A stretch of 17,080 nt of DNA from Candidatus Limivicinus faecipullorum (GTDB taxonomy: Bacteria; Bacillota; Clostridia; Oscillospirales; Oscillospiraceae), in the NCBI GenBank assembly GCA_018711755.1, contig DVHY01000130.1:1-17080 (forward strand), read 5' to 3'. The first letter of the stretch is position 1, and every line of letters begins with the position of its first letter. This document shows positions 1 through 7,157 of the stretch, in pieces. The translations under genes were made by a program, and so were the position numbers. The notes under the pieces were generated by a model. It was not told where the DNA came from. It saw only the letters and a program-made list of their open reading frames with translations, and ran no database searches.

Positions 1-570
1 GTTGACAGAGAAGCCGTGCGCATGGACATACTTATGGCCTTCCAGCGCTGCATAGGAAGCAAGCCCATAGACAAGATATCCCTGCGGGATATCGCCGCCG
101 AGGCCGACATGAGCCACCCAAAACTCCTGAACTATTTTTCCAGCAAAAATGAGATAATCTATACCTATATCCGATATACCAGGGATTTTATCAGCAGCCG
201 CTGCGAGGGCTGGTTCAGGGAAAACCTGCGCAGCGGCTACGCCTCCAATCTGGAGTACCTCAACGCCTTTATGAAGTACGTGGCAGAGGGCAAGGAGGGG
301 GAGCTGCGCCCTGTGGCCGCCAGCCAGACCTTTGTGCTGGGCTATTATGACAGCGTGATAGGGCAGATGGTGAGGGAGGAGTTCAGACACTGGCACAGCA
401 CCATGGACCGCTGCCTCAGGGAGGCCTGCGGCGAGCATATGGGCCCCGGAGAGGCGGAGGCCCTGATGTATCTCTGCGTGGGCGTGATGGTCTGCAATTA
501 CAACAAGGACATGAGCGGCGATATAAACAGAGATATAATGGGCCGCCTGGCCCGGCTGACAGGGCAGTGA
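1..570 (+). CDS. TetR/AcrR-family transcriptional regulator (5' end probably outside window)
   Basis: A one-domain DNA-binding repressor of the TetR type. The N-terminal helix-turn-helix is clear: the stretch DKISLRDIAAEADMSHPKLLNYFSSKNEII matches the usual TetR order of helix 2, recognition helix 3 (here MSHPKLLNYF) and the KxEI segment at the start of helix 4. The rest (about 130 residues) is a helical ligand-binding/dimerisation domain with no recognisable ligand signature. The frame is open to the first base of the window (V-D-R-E-A-V-R-M-D-I-L). An internal GTG at 16 and ATG at 22 are possible starts, but no ribosome binding site is visible, so the true start is probably to the left. About 189 residues are present, close to full length for the family. 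It converges with larC and shares a terminator with it. The target genes cannot be told; nothing shows that it controls the lar operon. Confidence 0.88.
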   Translation, partial: VDREAVRMDILMAFQRCIGSKPIDKISLRDIAAEADMSHPKLLNYFSSKNEIIYTYIRYTRDFISSRCEGWFRENLRSGYASNLEYLNAFMKYVAEGKEGELRPVAASQTFVLGYYDSVIGQMVREEFRHWHSTMDRCLREACGEHMGPGEAEALMYLCVGVMVCNYNKDMSGDINRDIMGRLARLTGQ

Positions 571-580
571 AAAGCGCATA

Positions 581-613
581 AAAAAACTCAGGATGCCATC
601 CTGAGTTTTTTAT
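581..613. terminator. Bidirectional intrinsic terminator between tetR and larC
   Basis: A perfect 14-bp stem, AAAAAACTCAGGAT (581-594) with ATCCTGAGTTTTTT (598-611), closes on a 3-base GCC loop. The A-run on one side and T-run on the other give a U tail in both directions, as expected between convergent genes. It lies 11 bases after the regulator stop and about 30 bases beyond the larC stop on the other strand. Confidence 0.85.
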
Positions 614-642
614 TATCGTTATGCTTAGTTATGTAAACAAAA

Positions 643-1812
643 TTATGAAAACTTATCCACCAGATCCCGGGCCTGGTCCAGAGTGATGCCCGCCTCCAGG
701 GCCAGACTTTTCAGCTGCTCATACTCCGGCTTGGACTTTTCCACGCCGTAGCCGCTGGAGCGCTTTACGGAAACCGGGCCGTAGGGGCTCTGCACATAGC
801 CCTTTTCCCGGCGGAGTATATAGCGGCGGCACAGGGTCTCCCGGACGCCGATGGTGCTGGTATGGCGGAAGATGAGGGAGAGCATTTTCTCCCGGTCCTC
901 CGGGGTACAGAGCACGGTGAGGCGCAGGCCAGGGCGGCCCTTCTTCATGCCCAGGCTCTCCCAGCAGGCGTCCAGTGCTCCCTGAGCCATAAGCTGTTCC
1001 AGGGCAAAGCCCACGGCCTCGCCGCTCATGTCGTCCACGTTGCAGCTGAGCTCCACCGCCTCCTCGCCCTGCTCTCCAAGGAAGGCGCGCAGGCAGTTGG
1101 CCTGGGGGAAATCCCTGGAGCCCAGGCCGCAGCCTATGTGCTCCGGGCGCGTAAGGGGCAGGGGCCCGAAGTCCTGAACGAAATATTTCAGCAGAGCCGC
1201 CCCGGTGGGGGTACACAGCTCTCCCTTTATTTCCCCGGAATAGCAGGGGATGCCCCTGAGCAGCTCCGCCGTAGCGGGGGCGGGCACCGGCAGAAGGCCG
1301 TGGGCACAGCGCACGGTGCCGCTGCCCACGTGGACGGGGGAGGCGCAGATGCGCTCCGGGGCCAGCTCATGGATGAGCAGGCAGACGCTGAGGATGTCCG
1401 CCACGGCGTCCAGGCTGCCCACCTCGTGGAAGTGTATCTGCTCCACGGGCTGGCCATGGACTTTGCTCTCCGCCTGGGCCAGCAGCCGGTATACCTCCAG
1501 GGCGTCATGGATCACGGTCTCCGGGAGGGGACATGAAGAGATGAGCTGCCGTATATCCCCCAGACTGCTGTGGTGATGGTGGCCGTGCTCATGCTCTTGT
1601 TCCTCTTCTTCCCTGCCGTGGATAAGCACCTGATAGCGCAGGCCGCGGATGCCGCACTTCTCTCCCTGGAGGAGATTGGCCTCCAGGCCGGGCAGAGGCA
1701 GGGAATTGATGCTTTGCAGTATATGGTCTTTCCTGTCTGTCAGGGAAAAAAGGGCGGCGGCCAGCATATCCCCGGCGGCGCCCATGGACAGGTCTAAATA
1801 CAGGGTCTTCAT
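643..1812 (-). CDS. larC: LarC, nickel insertion enzyme for the nickel-pincer nucleotide cofactor
   Basis: LarC inserts nickel into pyridinium-3,5-bisthiocarboxylic acid mononucleotide, the last step in making the cofactor of lactate racemase LarA (family knowledge). Seen here are the N-terminal MKTLYLDLSMGAAGDM motif, a histidine-rich loop with HEHGHHHH at residues 74-81, the conserved HFHEVG at 127-132, CTPTGAALL near 200, NVDDMSGE at 258-265 opening the C-terminal LarC2 part, and MKKGRPG at 289-295. In Lactiplantibacillus plantarum larC is read as two frames joined by programmed frameshifting. Here the LarC1 and LarC2 parts lie in one uninterrupted frame of 389 residues, so no frameshift is needed. 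The ATG is one base after the larE stop, so the gene is the last of the larB-larE-larC operon. The His-rich loop probably binds or stores nickel (inference). Confidence 0.95.
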   Translation of the reverse strand: MKTLYLDLSMGAAGDMLAAALFSLTDRKDHILQSINSLPLPGLEANLLQGEKCGIRGLRYQVLIHGREEEEQEHEHGHHHHSSLGDIRQLISSCPLPETVIHDALEVYRLLAQAESKVHGQPVEQIHFHEVGSLDAVADILSVCLLIHELAPERICASPVHVGSGTVRCAHGLLPVPAPATAELLRGIPCYSGEIKGELCTPTGAALLKYFVQDFGPLPLTRPEHIGCGLGSRDFPQANCLRAFLGEQGEEAVELSCNVDDMSGEAVGFALEQLMAQGALDACWESLGMKKGRPGLRLTVLCTPEDREKMLSLIFRHTSTIGVRETLCRRYILRREKGYVQSPYGPVSVKRSSGYGVEKSKPEYEQLKSLALEAGITLDQARDLVDKFS

Positions 1813-1813
1813 A

Positions 1814-2566
1814 TTAATCTCCTTTGCGGCCCTCCGGGTCTATGCGTATGATGCCGAAGTCTTGGGAGAGCAGCTGCTGAATTTTGCCCAGATCATTTTC
1901 CGCCTTATCCAGCTGCCCGGCGTCCACCTGCAGCAGTGCGCCCCAGTCCCTGAGGCGCAGACGGAAATTCCGATAGCCCAAAGCGGCGAGAGCCGCCTCA
2001 CCCCGCTCCACTCTGGCCAGGTCCTCCGCCCGAAGGGGGCAGCCGGTGGGTATCCTGGTGGCCAGGCAGGCGTAAGAGGGCTTGTCCCAGGTGAAGAGCC
2101 CCGCCTGGGCGGACAGCTGACGAAGGCGGGACTTGGTGATGCCCGCCTCCCGAAGGGGGGAGCGGACTTTCAGCTCCCGGATGGCCCGCATACCGGGGCG
2201 GTCGTCATCGCTGTCGGAGGCGTTGGTGCCGTCTATTATCAGGGAGTATCCCTCTGCCCCGGCGGCAGAGACGAGAGCGCCGAACATGCGCTTTTTGCAG
2301 TAGTAGCAGCGCTCCGGGGGATTGGAGGCTATCTCCCGGCAGCTCAGCTGATCCAGCTCTATGACCCGCAGCTCCAGCCCCAGCCGGCGGCAGAGCCGCA
2401 GGGCGTCCTCCAGCTCGAAGGCGGGCTGGAACTGGGACTTTACAAAGTAGGGCCGGACATCCGCTCCGGCCTCACAAGCGGCCCACAGCAGGTAGGCGGA
2501 GTCGGCGCCCCCGGAAAAGGCCAGGGCGGCCCGGGGATTCAGGAGAAAGAATTCCTTCAAAGTCAT
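1814..2566 (-). CDS. larE: LarE, ATP-dependent sulfur transferase for the nickel-pincer cofactor
   Basis: LarE is a PP-loop ATPase that adenylates the carboxylates of pyridinium-3,5-biscarboxylic acid mononucleotide and turns them into thiocarboxylates. The PP-loop SGGADS is at residues 18-23. Other family segments are DGTNASD near 112, ELKVRSPLREAGITK near 131-145 and KPSYACLATRIP at 162-173. Cys167 lies in the segment where the L. plantarum enzyme carries its sacrificial cysteine. The protein also has a CYYC pair (Cys87, Cys90). Some LarE proteins use three cysteines of this sort to hold a [4Fe-4S] cluster, so this one may be catalytic rather than sacrificial (inference). The length of 250 residues is slightly short of the roughly 270 usual. 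The start ATG overlaps the larB stop (ATGA), which points to translational coupling. Confidence 0.94.
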   Translation of the reverse strand: MTLKEFFLLNPRAALAFSGGADSAYLLWAACEAGADVRPYFVKSQFQPAFELEDALRLCRRLGLELRVIELDQLSCREIASNPPERCYYCKKRMFGALVSAAGAEGYSLIIDGTNASDSDDDRPGMRAIRELKVRSPLREAGITKSRLRQLSAQAGLFTWDKPSYACLATRIPTGCPLRAEDLARVERGEAALAALGYRNFRLRLRDWGALLQVDAGQLDKAENDLGKIQQLLSQDFGIIRIDPEGRKGD

Positions 2567-3321
2567 GGCTTCTGACTCAGATGGTTGATGATGTTGGCCA
2601 GATAGCCGGCGCCGAAGCCGTTGTCGATGTTCACCACCGACACGCCGCTGGCGCAGGTGTTGAGCATGCTCAGCAGAGCGGCGATGCCGCCCAGGGAGGC
2701 CCCATAGCCCACGCTGGTGGGCACGGCTATAACCGGGGCGTCGGCCAGGCCGCCTATCACCGAGGGCAGAGCGCCCTCCATGCCTGCCACGGCGATTATG
2801 CAGCGGGCGTTCATTATAGGCTCCAGGTTGTGCAGCAGCCGGTGTACCCCGGATACCCCCACGTCATAGAGCTTGGTGACTTTATTGCCCAGGGCCATGG
2901 CGGTCACCGCCGCCTCCTCCGCCACGGGGATGTCGCTGGTGCCGCCGGTAGCTATGACTATCTCCCCGTCACCGTCCGGCTCCGGCATGGAGCCGATGAC
3001 CCCGATGTGCCCGGCCTGGTTATAGTCCAGGGGGTGGACTTTGACTATCTCCGCGGCGGCGGCATTGTCGATGCGGGTGACAAGGATGGTCTTCTGCCCC
3101 CGCTGGCGCATGGCCGAGGCAATGGCGCAGATCTGCTCCGGGGTCTTGCCGGCGCCGTAGATGACCTCCGCAACGCCCTGGCGCAGCTCCCGGTGGTGGT
3201 CCACCTTGGCAAAACCCAGGTCCTGGAAGGGCTCCAGCTTGAGCTTGGTCATAGCCTGGGCGGGCTCCAGCTCCCCGCTTTTCACCTGCTGGAGAATATG
3301 CAGTATATCCTGCTGACTCAT
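2563..3321 (-). CDS. larB: LarB, pyridinium-3,5-biscarboxylic acid mononucleotide synthase
   Basis: LarB carboxylates and hydrolyses nicotinic acid adenine dinucleotide, the first step of the nickel-pincer cofactor pathway. The C-terminal half is a PurE-like (AIR carboxylase) domain. Motifs seen are GVAEVIYGAGKTPEQ, ATGGTSDIPVAEEAAVTA, YDVGVSGVHRLL, VAGMEGALPSVIGGL, and VPTSVGYGASLGG near the C-terminus. I chose the ATG at 3321 (protein starting MSQQDIL, 252 residues). It follows a GTGAGGT ribosome binding site at 8-base spacing and gives the usual family length. A TTG 21 bases upstream would add seven residues and cover the ribosome binding site. It is the first gene of larB-larE-larC and is preceded by a good sigma-A-type promoter. 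No larA racemase gene is in the window. Confidence 0.95.
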   Translation of the reverse strand: MSQQDILHILQQVKSGELEPAQAMTKLKLEPFQDLGFAKVDHHRELRQGVAEVIYGAGKTPEQICAIASAMRQRGQKTILVTRIDNAAAAEIVKVHPLDYNQAGHIGVIGSMPEPDGDGEIVIATGGTSDIPVAEEAAVTAMALGNKVTKLYDVGVSGVHRLLHNLEPIMNARCIIAVAGMEGALPSVIGGLADAPVIAVPTSVGYGASLGGIAALLSMLNTCASGVSVVNIDNGFGAGYLANIINHLSQKP

Positions 3322-3362
3322 AAGATACCTCACTGAAAACAAATTAAACTGTACAATTCTAT

Positions 3363-3391
3363 ATTTTATTATGCGGCGCCGCCCGTGTCAA
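3363..3391 (-). promoter_or_regulatory. Sigma-A-type promoter of the larB-larE-larC operon
   Basis: On the minus strand a perfect -35 TTGACA (3386-3391) is followed by exactly 17 bases and then a -10 TAAAAT (3363-3368). Transcription would start near 3355, leaving a leader of about 35 bases before the larB ATG. The spacer holds the GC-rich palindrome GGCGCC. No clear operator was recognised. Confidence 0.75.
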
Positions 3392-3444
3392 CTGCAAAGC
3401 GGACAAGGCGGATCTGCTCTCCCGGCCGGGAATAGGGCAGGAAT

Positions 3445-3496
3445 CGACAAAAATATAAGTTTGTCGTATTGACAAATTTTTTCTTTCTGTTAATCT
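3445..3496 (+). promoter_or_regulatory. Promoter and candidate operator of the ZIP transporter gene
   Basis: A perfect -35 TTGACA (3469-3474) is followed by 16 bases and a weak -10 TAATCT (3491-3496). Just upstream is an inverted repeat, CGACAAA (3445-3451), 8 bases, TTTGTCG (3460-3466). The same GACAAA word recurs within the -35 box (3471-3476). Three copies of one word around a -35 element look like a regulator binding site, possibly metal-dependent given the gene. That is an inference; it does not match a metal-box consensus I can name. Confidence 0.5.
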
Positions 3497-3536
3497 GAAT
3501 TAGATAGCGATGGAAAGACTGCAAAGGAGCGAGACA

Positions 3537-4319
3537 ATGACTGCGGATGTGATAAAGGGACTGCTTATTCCTCTGGCGGGGACAACGGCGGGCTCTGCCT
3601 GCGTGTTCTTTATGAAGGGCTCACTGAGCCTGAACGTGCAGAGGGCTCTGGCCGGTTTTGCCGCCGGAGTTATGGTAGCGGCCTCTGTGTGGAGCCTGCT
3701 GATCCCGGCGATGGAGCAGGCCGCATCCATGGGTCAATGGGCTTTTCTGCCCGCCGTTGCAGGCTTTTGGCTGGGGGTGATTTTCCTGCTCTGTCTCGAC
3801 CGGCTGGTGCCACACATCCATGCGGACTGCGGTGAGGCAGAGGGGCTTAAGTGTAGCCTGGGGAGGAGCACCATGCTCACTCTGGCCGTGGCTCTGCACA
3901 ATCTGCCCGAGGGCATGGCCGTGGGAGTGGTCTATGCCGGATGGCTCTCCGGGAACGGGGAGATATCCCTGGCCGGGGCCCTGGCCCTGTCTCTGGGCAT
4001 TGCCATACAGAACTTCCCCGAGGGGGCAATCATCTCCATGCCCCTTAGGGCCGAGGGCCTGTCCAAGACCCGGGCTTTCGGCTATGGCCTGGCCTCCGGC
4101 GTGGTAGAGCCTCTGGGCGCAGCCATGACCATCCTGCTGGCCGGAATAATGGTGCCTGTACTCCCCTATGCTTTGAGTTTTGCAGCGGGGGCAATGATAT
4201 ATGTGGTGGTAGAGGAACTCATCCCCGACATGGCCCAGGGCGACCATTCAAACCTTGGGACAATGTTCTTTGCCGCCGGCTTCACCGTCATGATGGCCCT
4301 GGACGTAGCCCTGGGCTGA
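3537..4319 (+). CDS. ZIP-family divalent metal transporter
   Basis: An integral membrane protein of 260 residues with about eight hydrophobic segments, moving divalent metal (zinc, iron, manganese or similar) into the cytoplasm. The metal-site signatures of the family are present: HNLPEG at residues 121-126 in TM4, QNFPEG at 158-163 in TM5, and EELIPD at 226-231. TM5 has Gln-Asn where many ZIPs have His, as in the GufA-like branch. HIHADC (93-98) in the loop before TM4 could bind metal. I chose the ATG at 3537 because AAAGGAG lies 7 bases before it. The in-frame ATG at 3510 would put that ribosome binding site inside the gene. The gene is divergent from larB; that it supplies metal for LarC is conceivable but not shown. 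Confidence 0.93.
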   Translation: MTADVIKGLLIPLAGTTAGSACVFFMKGSLSLNVQRALAGFAAGVMVAASVWSLLIPAMEQAASMGQWAFLPAVAGFWLGVIFLLCLDRLVPHIHADCGEAEGLKCSLGRSTMLTLAVALHNLPEGMAVGVVYAGWLSGNGEISLAGALALSLGIAIQNFPEGAIISMPLRAEGLSKTRAFGYGLASGVVEPLGAAMTILLAGIMVPVLPYALSFAAGAMIYVVVEELIPDMAQGDHSNLGTMFFAAGFTVMMALDVALG

Positions 4320-4450
4320 AAGACTTGTGACGCGCCGCCCGGGGGGCGCATATACTGGCGTATATTGCCCAGGGGCGGGAGATACAAAAAGACTGAAATA
4401 CCTGTTTAAGCCTGACCGCAGATGCGGCAGGTCTGGAGGAACAATATATA

Positions 4451-5461
4451 ATGGACGAAATAATTAAACAGAAGTTTGAGGGCATAGCCGCTCTGGTGGG
4501 CAATACCCCTCTGCTGGAAATAGATTACAGCTATAAAGACAAACGCCGCCGGCTCTTTGCCAAGGCGGAATACTTTAACGTCACCGGCAGCATAAAGGAC
4601 AGAGTGGCCTATTACATTTTGAAGCGGGCCTATGAGAGAGGGGAGATACATCCCGGCGACCTTATCGCCGAAGCTACCAGCGGAAATACGGGGATATCCT
4701 TTGCCTCCATCGGCAGCTATCTTGGGCATCCCGTCACTATCTACATGCCGGACTGGATGAGCAAGGAGCGCATCAACCTCATGAAGAGCTACGGCGCCCA
4801 GGTGCGGCTGGTCTCCAAGGAAGAGGGGGGCTTTCTGGGCTCCATCGCCATGACGGAGGAGCTGTATAAGGGGGGCGGCGTGTTCCTGCCCCGGCAGTTT
4901 TCCAACGAGGGCAACGCCGAGGCCCACTATTTCATGACCGGGGAGGAGATAGCCCGGCAGCTGGCCTCCATCGGCTTGAAAGCTGACGGCATCGTGGCCG
5001 GTGTGGGCACCGGCGGAACGGTCATGGGCATAGGCCGCAGACTGAGAAAGGAGAACCCGGCCTGCCGCATATACCCTCTGGAGCCTTTGAATTCCCCCAC
5101 GCTGTCCACCGGCTACAAGGTGGGGAAGCACCGCATCCAGGGCATATCCGACGAGTTCATACCCAGCATATTGAAGCTGGATGAGCTGGACGATATAGTC
5201 TCCGTGGACGATATTGACTCCATCATAATGGCCCGCATGCTGGCGGAGAAGCTGGGCATAGGCGTGGGGATATCCTCGGGAGCCAACTTTATCGGCTGCG
5301 TCATGGCCCAGGAAAAGCTGGGGGAAGAGGCCGTAATGACCACGGTCTTTGCCGACGACAATAAAAAATATCTCTCCACCGACTACGCCAACGACTATGA
5401 GATGAAGGACAGCTACATCTCCAAGGACATCCAGCTGCTGGACGTGAAAGCCTGGCGCTGA
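4451..5461 (+). CDS. PLP-dependent cysteine synthase family protein
   Basis: A fold-type II PLP enzyme related to O-acetylserine sulfhydrylase (CysK) and cystathionine beta-synthase. The Schiff-base lysine is Lys49 in NVTGSIKDRVA. Also seen are the substrate loop SGNTGIS at 77-83, RQFSNEGNAEAH near 148-159, the phosphate-binding GTGGT at 186-190, IQGISDEFIP near 229-238 and SSGAN at 275-279. These support cysteine or a related beta-substituted alanine as product. The C-terminal tail (DDNKKYLSTDYANDYE onwards) is longer than in standard CysK and is typical of a separate clostridial subgroup, so I give no symbol. GGAGGA sits 10 bases before the ATG, just after a small hairpin at 4411-4431 (CCTG/CAGG around CCGC/GCGG). 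No terminator separates it from the ZIP gene, so read-through is possible; a -10-like TATACT at 4351 may be its own start. A link to LarE through cysteine sulfur is speculation. Confidence 0.9.
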   Translation: MDEIIKQKFEGIAALVGNTPLLEIDYSYKDKRRRLFAKAEYFNVTGSIKDRVAYYILKRAYERGEIHPGDLIAEATSGNTGISFASIGSYLGHPVTIYMPDWMSKERINLMKSYGAQVRLVSKEEGGFLGSIAMTEELYKGGGVFLPRQFSNEGNAEAHYFMTGEEIARQLASIGLKADGIVAGVGTGGTVMGIGRRLRKENPACRIYPLEPLNSPTLSTGYKVGKHRIQGISDEFIPSILKLDELDDIVSVDDIDSIIMARMLAEKLGIGVGISSGANFIGCVMAQEKLGEEAVMTTVFADDNKKYLSTDYANDYEMKDSYISKDIQLLDVKAWR

Positions 5462-5485
5462 GAGGGCGGAACTGAACAGGCAGCA

Positions 5486-5520
5486 GCGGGGCGGAAGTAT
5501 GTCTTCCGCCCCGCTTTTTC
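5486..5520 (+). terminator. Intrinsic terminator after the cysteine-synthase-like gene
   Basis: A perfect 12-bp GC-rich stem, GCGGGGCGGAAG (5486-5497) with CTTCCGCCCCGC (5503-5514), encloses a 5-base loop and is followed by TTTTTC. Confidence 0.93.
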
Positions 5521-5584
5521 TGGATATTTCTGGATATTCAGGATATATACAGCTTTGTTGCTACTTTAACGGCCTATGTGTATA

Positions 5585-5613
5585 TTGAACTTGCCGCTTC
5601 AATCATTTACAAT
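5585..5613 (+). promoter_or_regulatory. Sigma-A-type promoter of the APC permease gene
   Basis: TTGAAC (5585-5590), a 17-base spacer and TACAAT (5608-5613). Transcription would start near 5620. A small dyad, CGGA (5625-5628) and TCCG (5633-5636), lies just after that point in the leader. Confidence 0.68.
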
Positions 5614-5663
5614 AATATTTAGTGCGGACAAATCCGGTATAACAGAAAAAAAGGAGAGAGGTC

Positions 5664-7031
5664 ATGGACAGGCAACTGAAGGAAAAATATGGGCTCATAA
5701 CCGCCATTGCAATGGTGGTGGGCATAGTTATAGGCAGCGGCGTTTTCTTTAAGGCGGAGAAGGTCCTGTCGGCCACAGGCGGGGACCTGCCTTTGGGCAT
5801 ACTGGCCTGGGCACTGGGCGGGGCAATAATGGTCATATGCGCCTACACCTTCTCAGTGATGGCCACCCGCTATTCCCACATAAACGGCATAGTGGACTAT
5901 GCCGAGGCCACTGTGGGCAAGGGCTATGCCTATTTCATGGGCTGGTTTGCCACCTTCATTTATTATCCGGCCATGACCTCGGTGCTGGCCTGGGTGTCGG
6001 CCCGGTATGTGGGGGTACTGCTGGGACTGGATATTGCCGGAGGCCCGGTGATGGTGCTGGCGGGGCTTTTCCTGGTGGGCAGCTATGCCGTCAACGCTCT
6101 GTCTCCCATACTGGCGGGGAAATTCCAGGTGGCCACCACCATTATCAAGCTGGTGCCTCTGCTGCTGATGGCGGTGGTGGGCACCATAGTGGGCCTGGGC
6201 AACGGGATGACGGTGCAGAACTTTGTCACCGTGGTGGAGCCGGTGGCCCAGGGCAAGGGCATGGCTCTGTTTACCGCCCTGGTGGCTACGGCCTTTGCCT
6301 ACGAGGGCTGGATAATCGCCACCAGTATAAATGCGGAGCTGAAAAACTCCAAGCGCAACCTGCCCATAGCCCTGGTGCTGGGCACGCTGATAGTGGCGGC
6401 GGTATATATACTGTATTACATCGGCCTGGCGGGAGGCGCCACCAACGCCGAGATGATGGCCAGCGGCGAAGCCGGGGCCAAGCTGGCCTTTGAAAATATC
6501 TTTGGCCAGGCGGCGGGCGTGGGCCTTTTCGTGCTGGTGGTCATATCCTGTCTGGGCACCCTCAACGGGCTGATGCTGGCCTCCACCCGGGGCCTCTACG
6601 CCCTGGCTGCCAGGGGCGAGGGACCCAGACCGGAGGTGTTCAGCCAGGTGGACAAGTATACCAATGTCCCCGGGAACTCGGCGGTGGCGGGGGTCATGAT
6701 ATGCGCCCTATGGCTATTCTATTTTTACGGCGCCAACCTCACTGATGGCTGGTTTACTCCGCTGCGTTTCGATTCCTCGGAGCTGCCCATTATCACTATC
6801 TATGCGCTGTATATCCCCATCTTCCTGGTGATGATGGTCAGGGAGAAGGGCCTGCACCCGGTGAAGCGTTTTGTGATGCCCAGCCTTGCCATACTCAGCT
6901 GCATATTTATGGTCATAGCCTCCATCTTTGCCCACCGCATGGGCGTGGTGTGGTACCTTATCATCTTCACGGTAATAATGCTGCTGAGCATACCCTTTTA
7001 TAAGGGCAGGGCCGGAAAGAAACAAAAATAA
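5664..7031 (+). CDS. APC-superfamily amino acid permease
   Basis: A 455-residue membrane protein with about twelve hydrophobic segments, moving amino acids by symport or exchange. The TM1 signature IGSGVF is at residues 23-28. The TM6 region reads AFAYEGWIIATSINAELKNSKRNLP, matching the family's glycine/aromatic pattern followed by the E-KN--RNLP loop. The N-terminus resembles the LAT/SteT-like exchangers of Firmicutes (by eye), so serine/threonine or another neutral amino acid is possible; the substrate cannot be read from sequence. The start ATG has AAGGAG 7 bases upstream and a good promoter at 5585. It lies after the terminator of the cysteine-synthase-like gene and has its own terminator, so it is a single-gene unit. 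Confidence 0.93.
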   Translation: MDRQLKEKYGLITAIAMVVGIVIGSGVFFKAEKVLSATGGDLPLGILAWALGGAIMVICAYTFSVMATRYSHINGIVDYAEATVGKGYAYFMGWFATFIYYPAMTSVLAWVSARYVGVLLGLDIAGGPVMVLAGLFLVGSYAVNALSPILAGKFQVATTIIKLVPLLLMAVVGTIVGLGNGMTVQNFVTVVEPVAQGKGMALFTALVATAFAYEGWIIATSINAELKNSKRNLPIALVLGTLIVAAVYILYYIGLAGGATNAEMMASGEAGAKLAFENIFGQAAGVGLFVLVVISCLGTLNGLMLASTRGLYALAARGEGPRPEVFSQVDKYTNVPGNSAVAGVMICALWLFYFYGANLTDGWFTPLRFDSSELPIITIYALYIPIFLVMMVREKGLHPVKRFVMPSLAILSCIFMVIASIFAHRMGVVWYLIIFTVIMLLSIPFYKGRAGKKQK

Positions 7032-7044
7032 ACAAGAGCTCAAC

Positions 7045-7080
7045 AGGGACTGCCCTAAAACCGGGCAGCCCTATTTTTAT
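7045..7080 (+). terminator. Intrinsic terminator after the APC permease gene
   Basis: AGGG-A-CTGCCC (7045-7055) pairs with GGGCAGCCCT (7063-7072) with a single bulged A and a 7-base loop. It is followed by ATTTTTAT. This insulates the permease from the sigma-factor operon that begins 80 bases later. Confidence 0.85.
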
Positions 7081-7098
7081 GAAAATCTCGGCCGGAGC

Positions 7099-7127
7099 GT
7101 AACATTTGCCCGGGAAATTTGTCTAAA
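7099..7127 (+). promoter_or_regulatory. Candidate ECF-type promoter of the first sigma-factor operon
   Basis: GTAACA (7099-7104) is followed by 16 bases and GTCTAA (7121-7126). The AAC in the -35 and GTC in the -10 at this spacing are the general pattern of ECF sigma promoters, and ECF genes often drive themselves. No sigma-A promoter of comparable quality was seen in the gap. The call rests on pattern only. Confidence 0.42.
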
Positions 7128-7157
7128 TAAATGAGAATGTTCAAGAGGAGCAGCACA

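Noticed and set aside
862..1536. Long plus-strand open frame opposite larC
   Set aside because: It mirrors larC codon bias, has no ribosome binding site, and its translation is Gly/Ala/His-rich with no family features, while larC on the other strand is certain.
2581..3336. Plus-strand open frame of about 250 codons opposite larB
   Set aside because: Shadow of larB: low-complexity Gly/His/Val-rich translation, no start signals, and it would cover the lar promoter side without one of its own.
4331..4350. GC-rich hairpin after the ZIP gene as a terminator
   Set aside because: Only about five pairs (GCGCC/GGCGC) around an 8-base loop and no T-run; not enough for a terminator call.
4320..4450. 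Riboswitch or T-box ahead of the cysteine-synthase-like gene
   Set aside because: Only one small hairpin (4411-4431) is seen in 131 bases; no T-box or SAM-riboswitch conserved segments could be found.
5518..5546. TTCTGGATAT repeated twice with a third loose copy
   Set aside because: Very short AT-rich repeat just after a terminator; likely chance or simple slippage, with no visible function.
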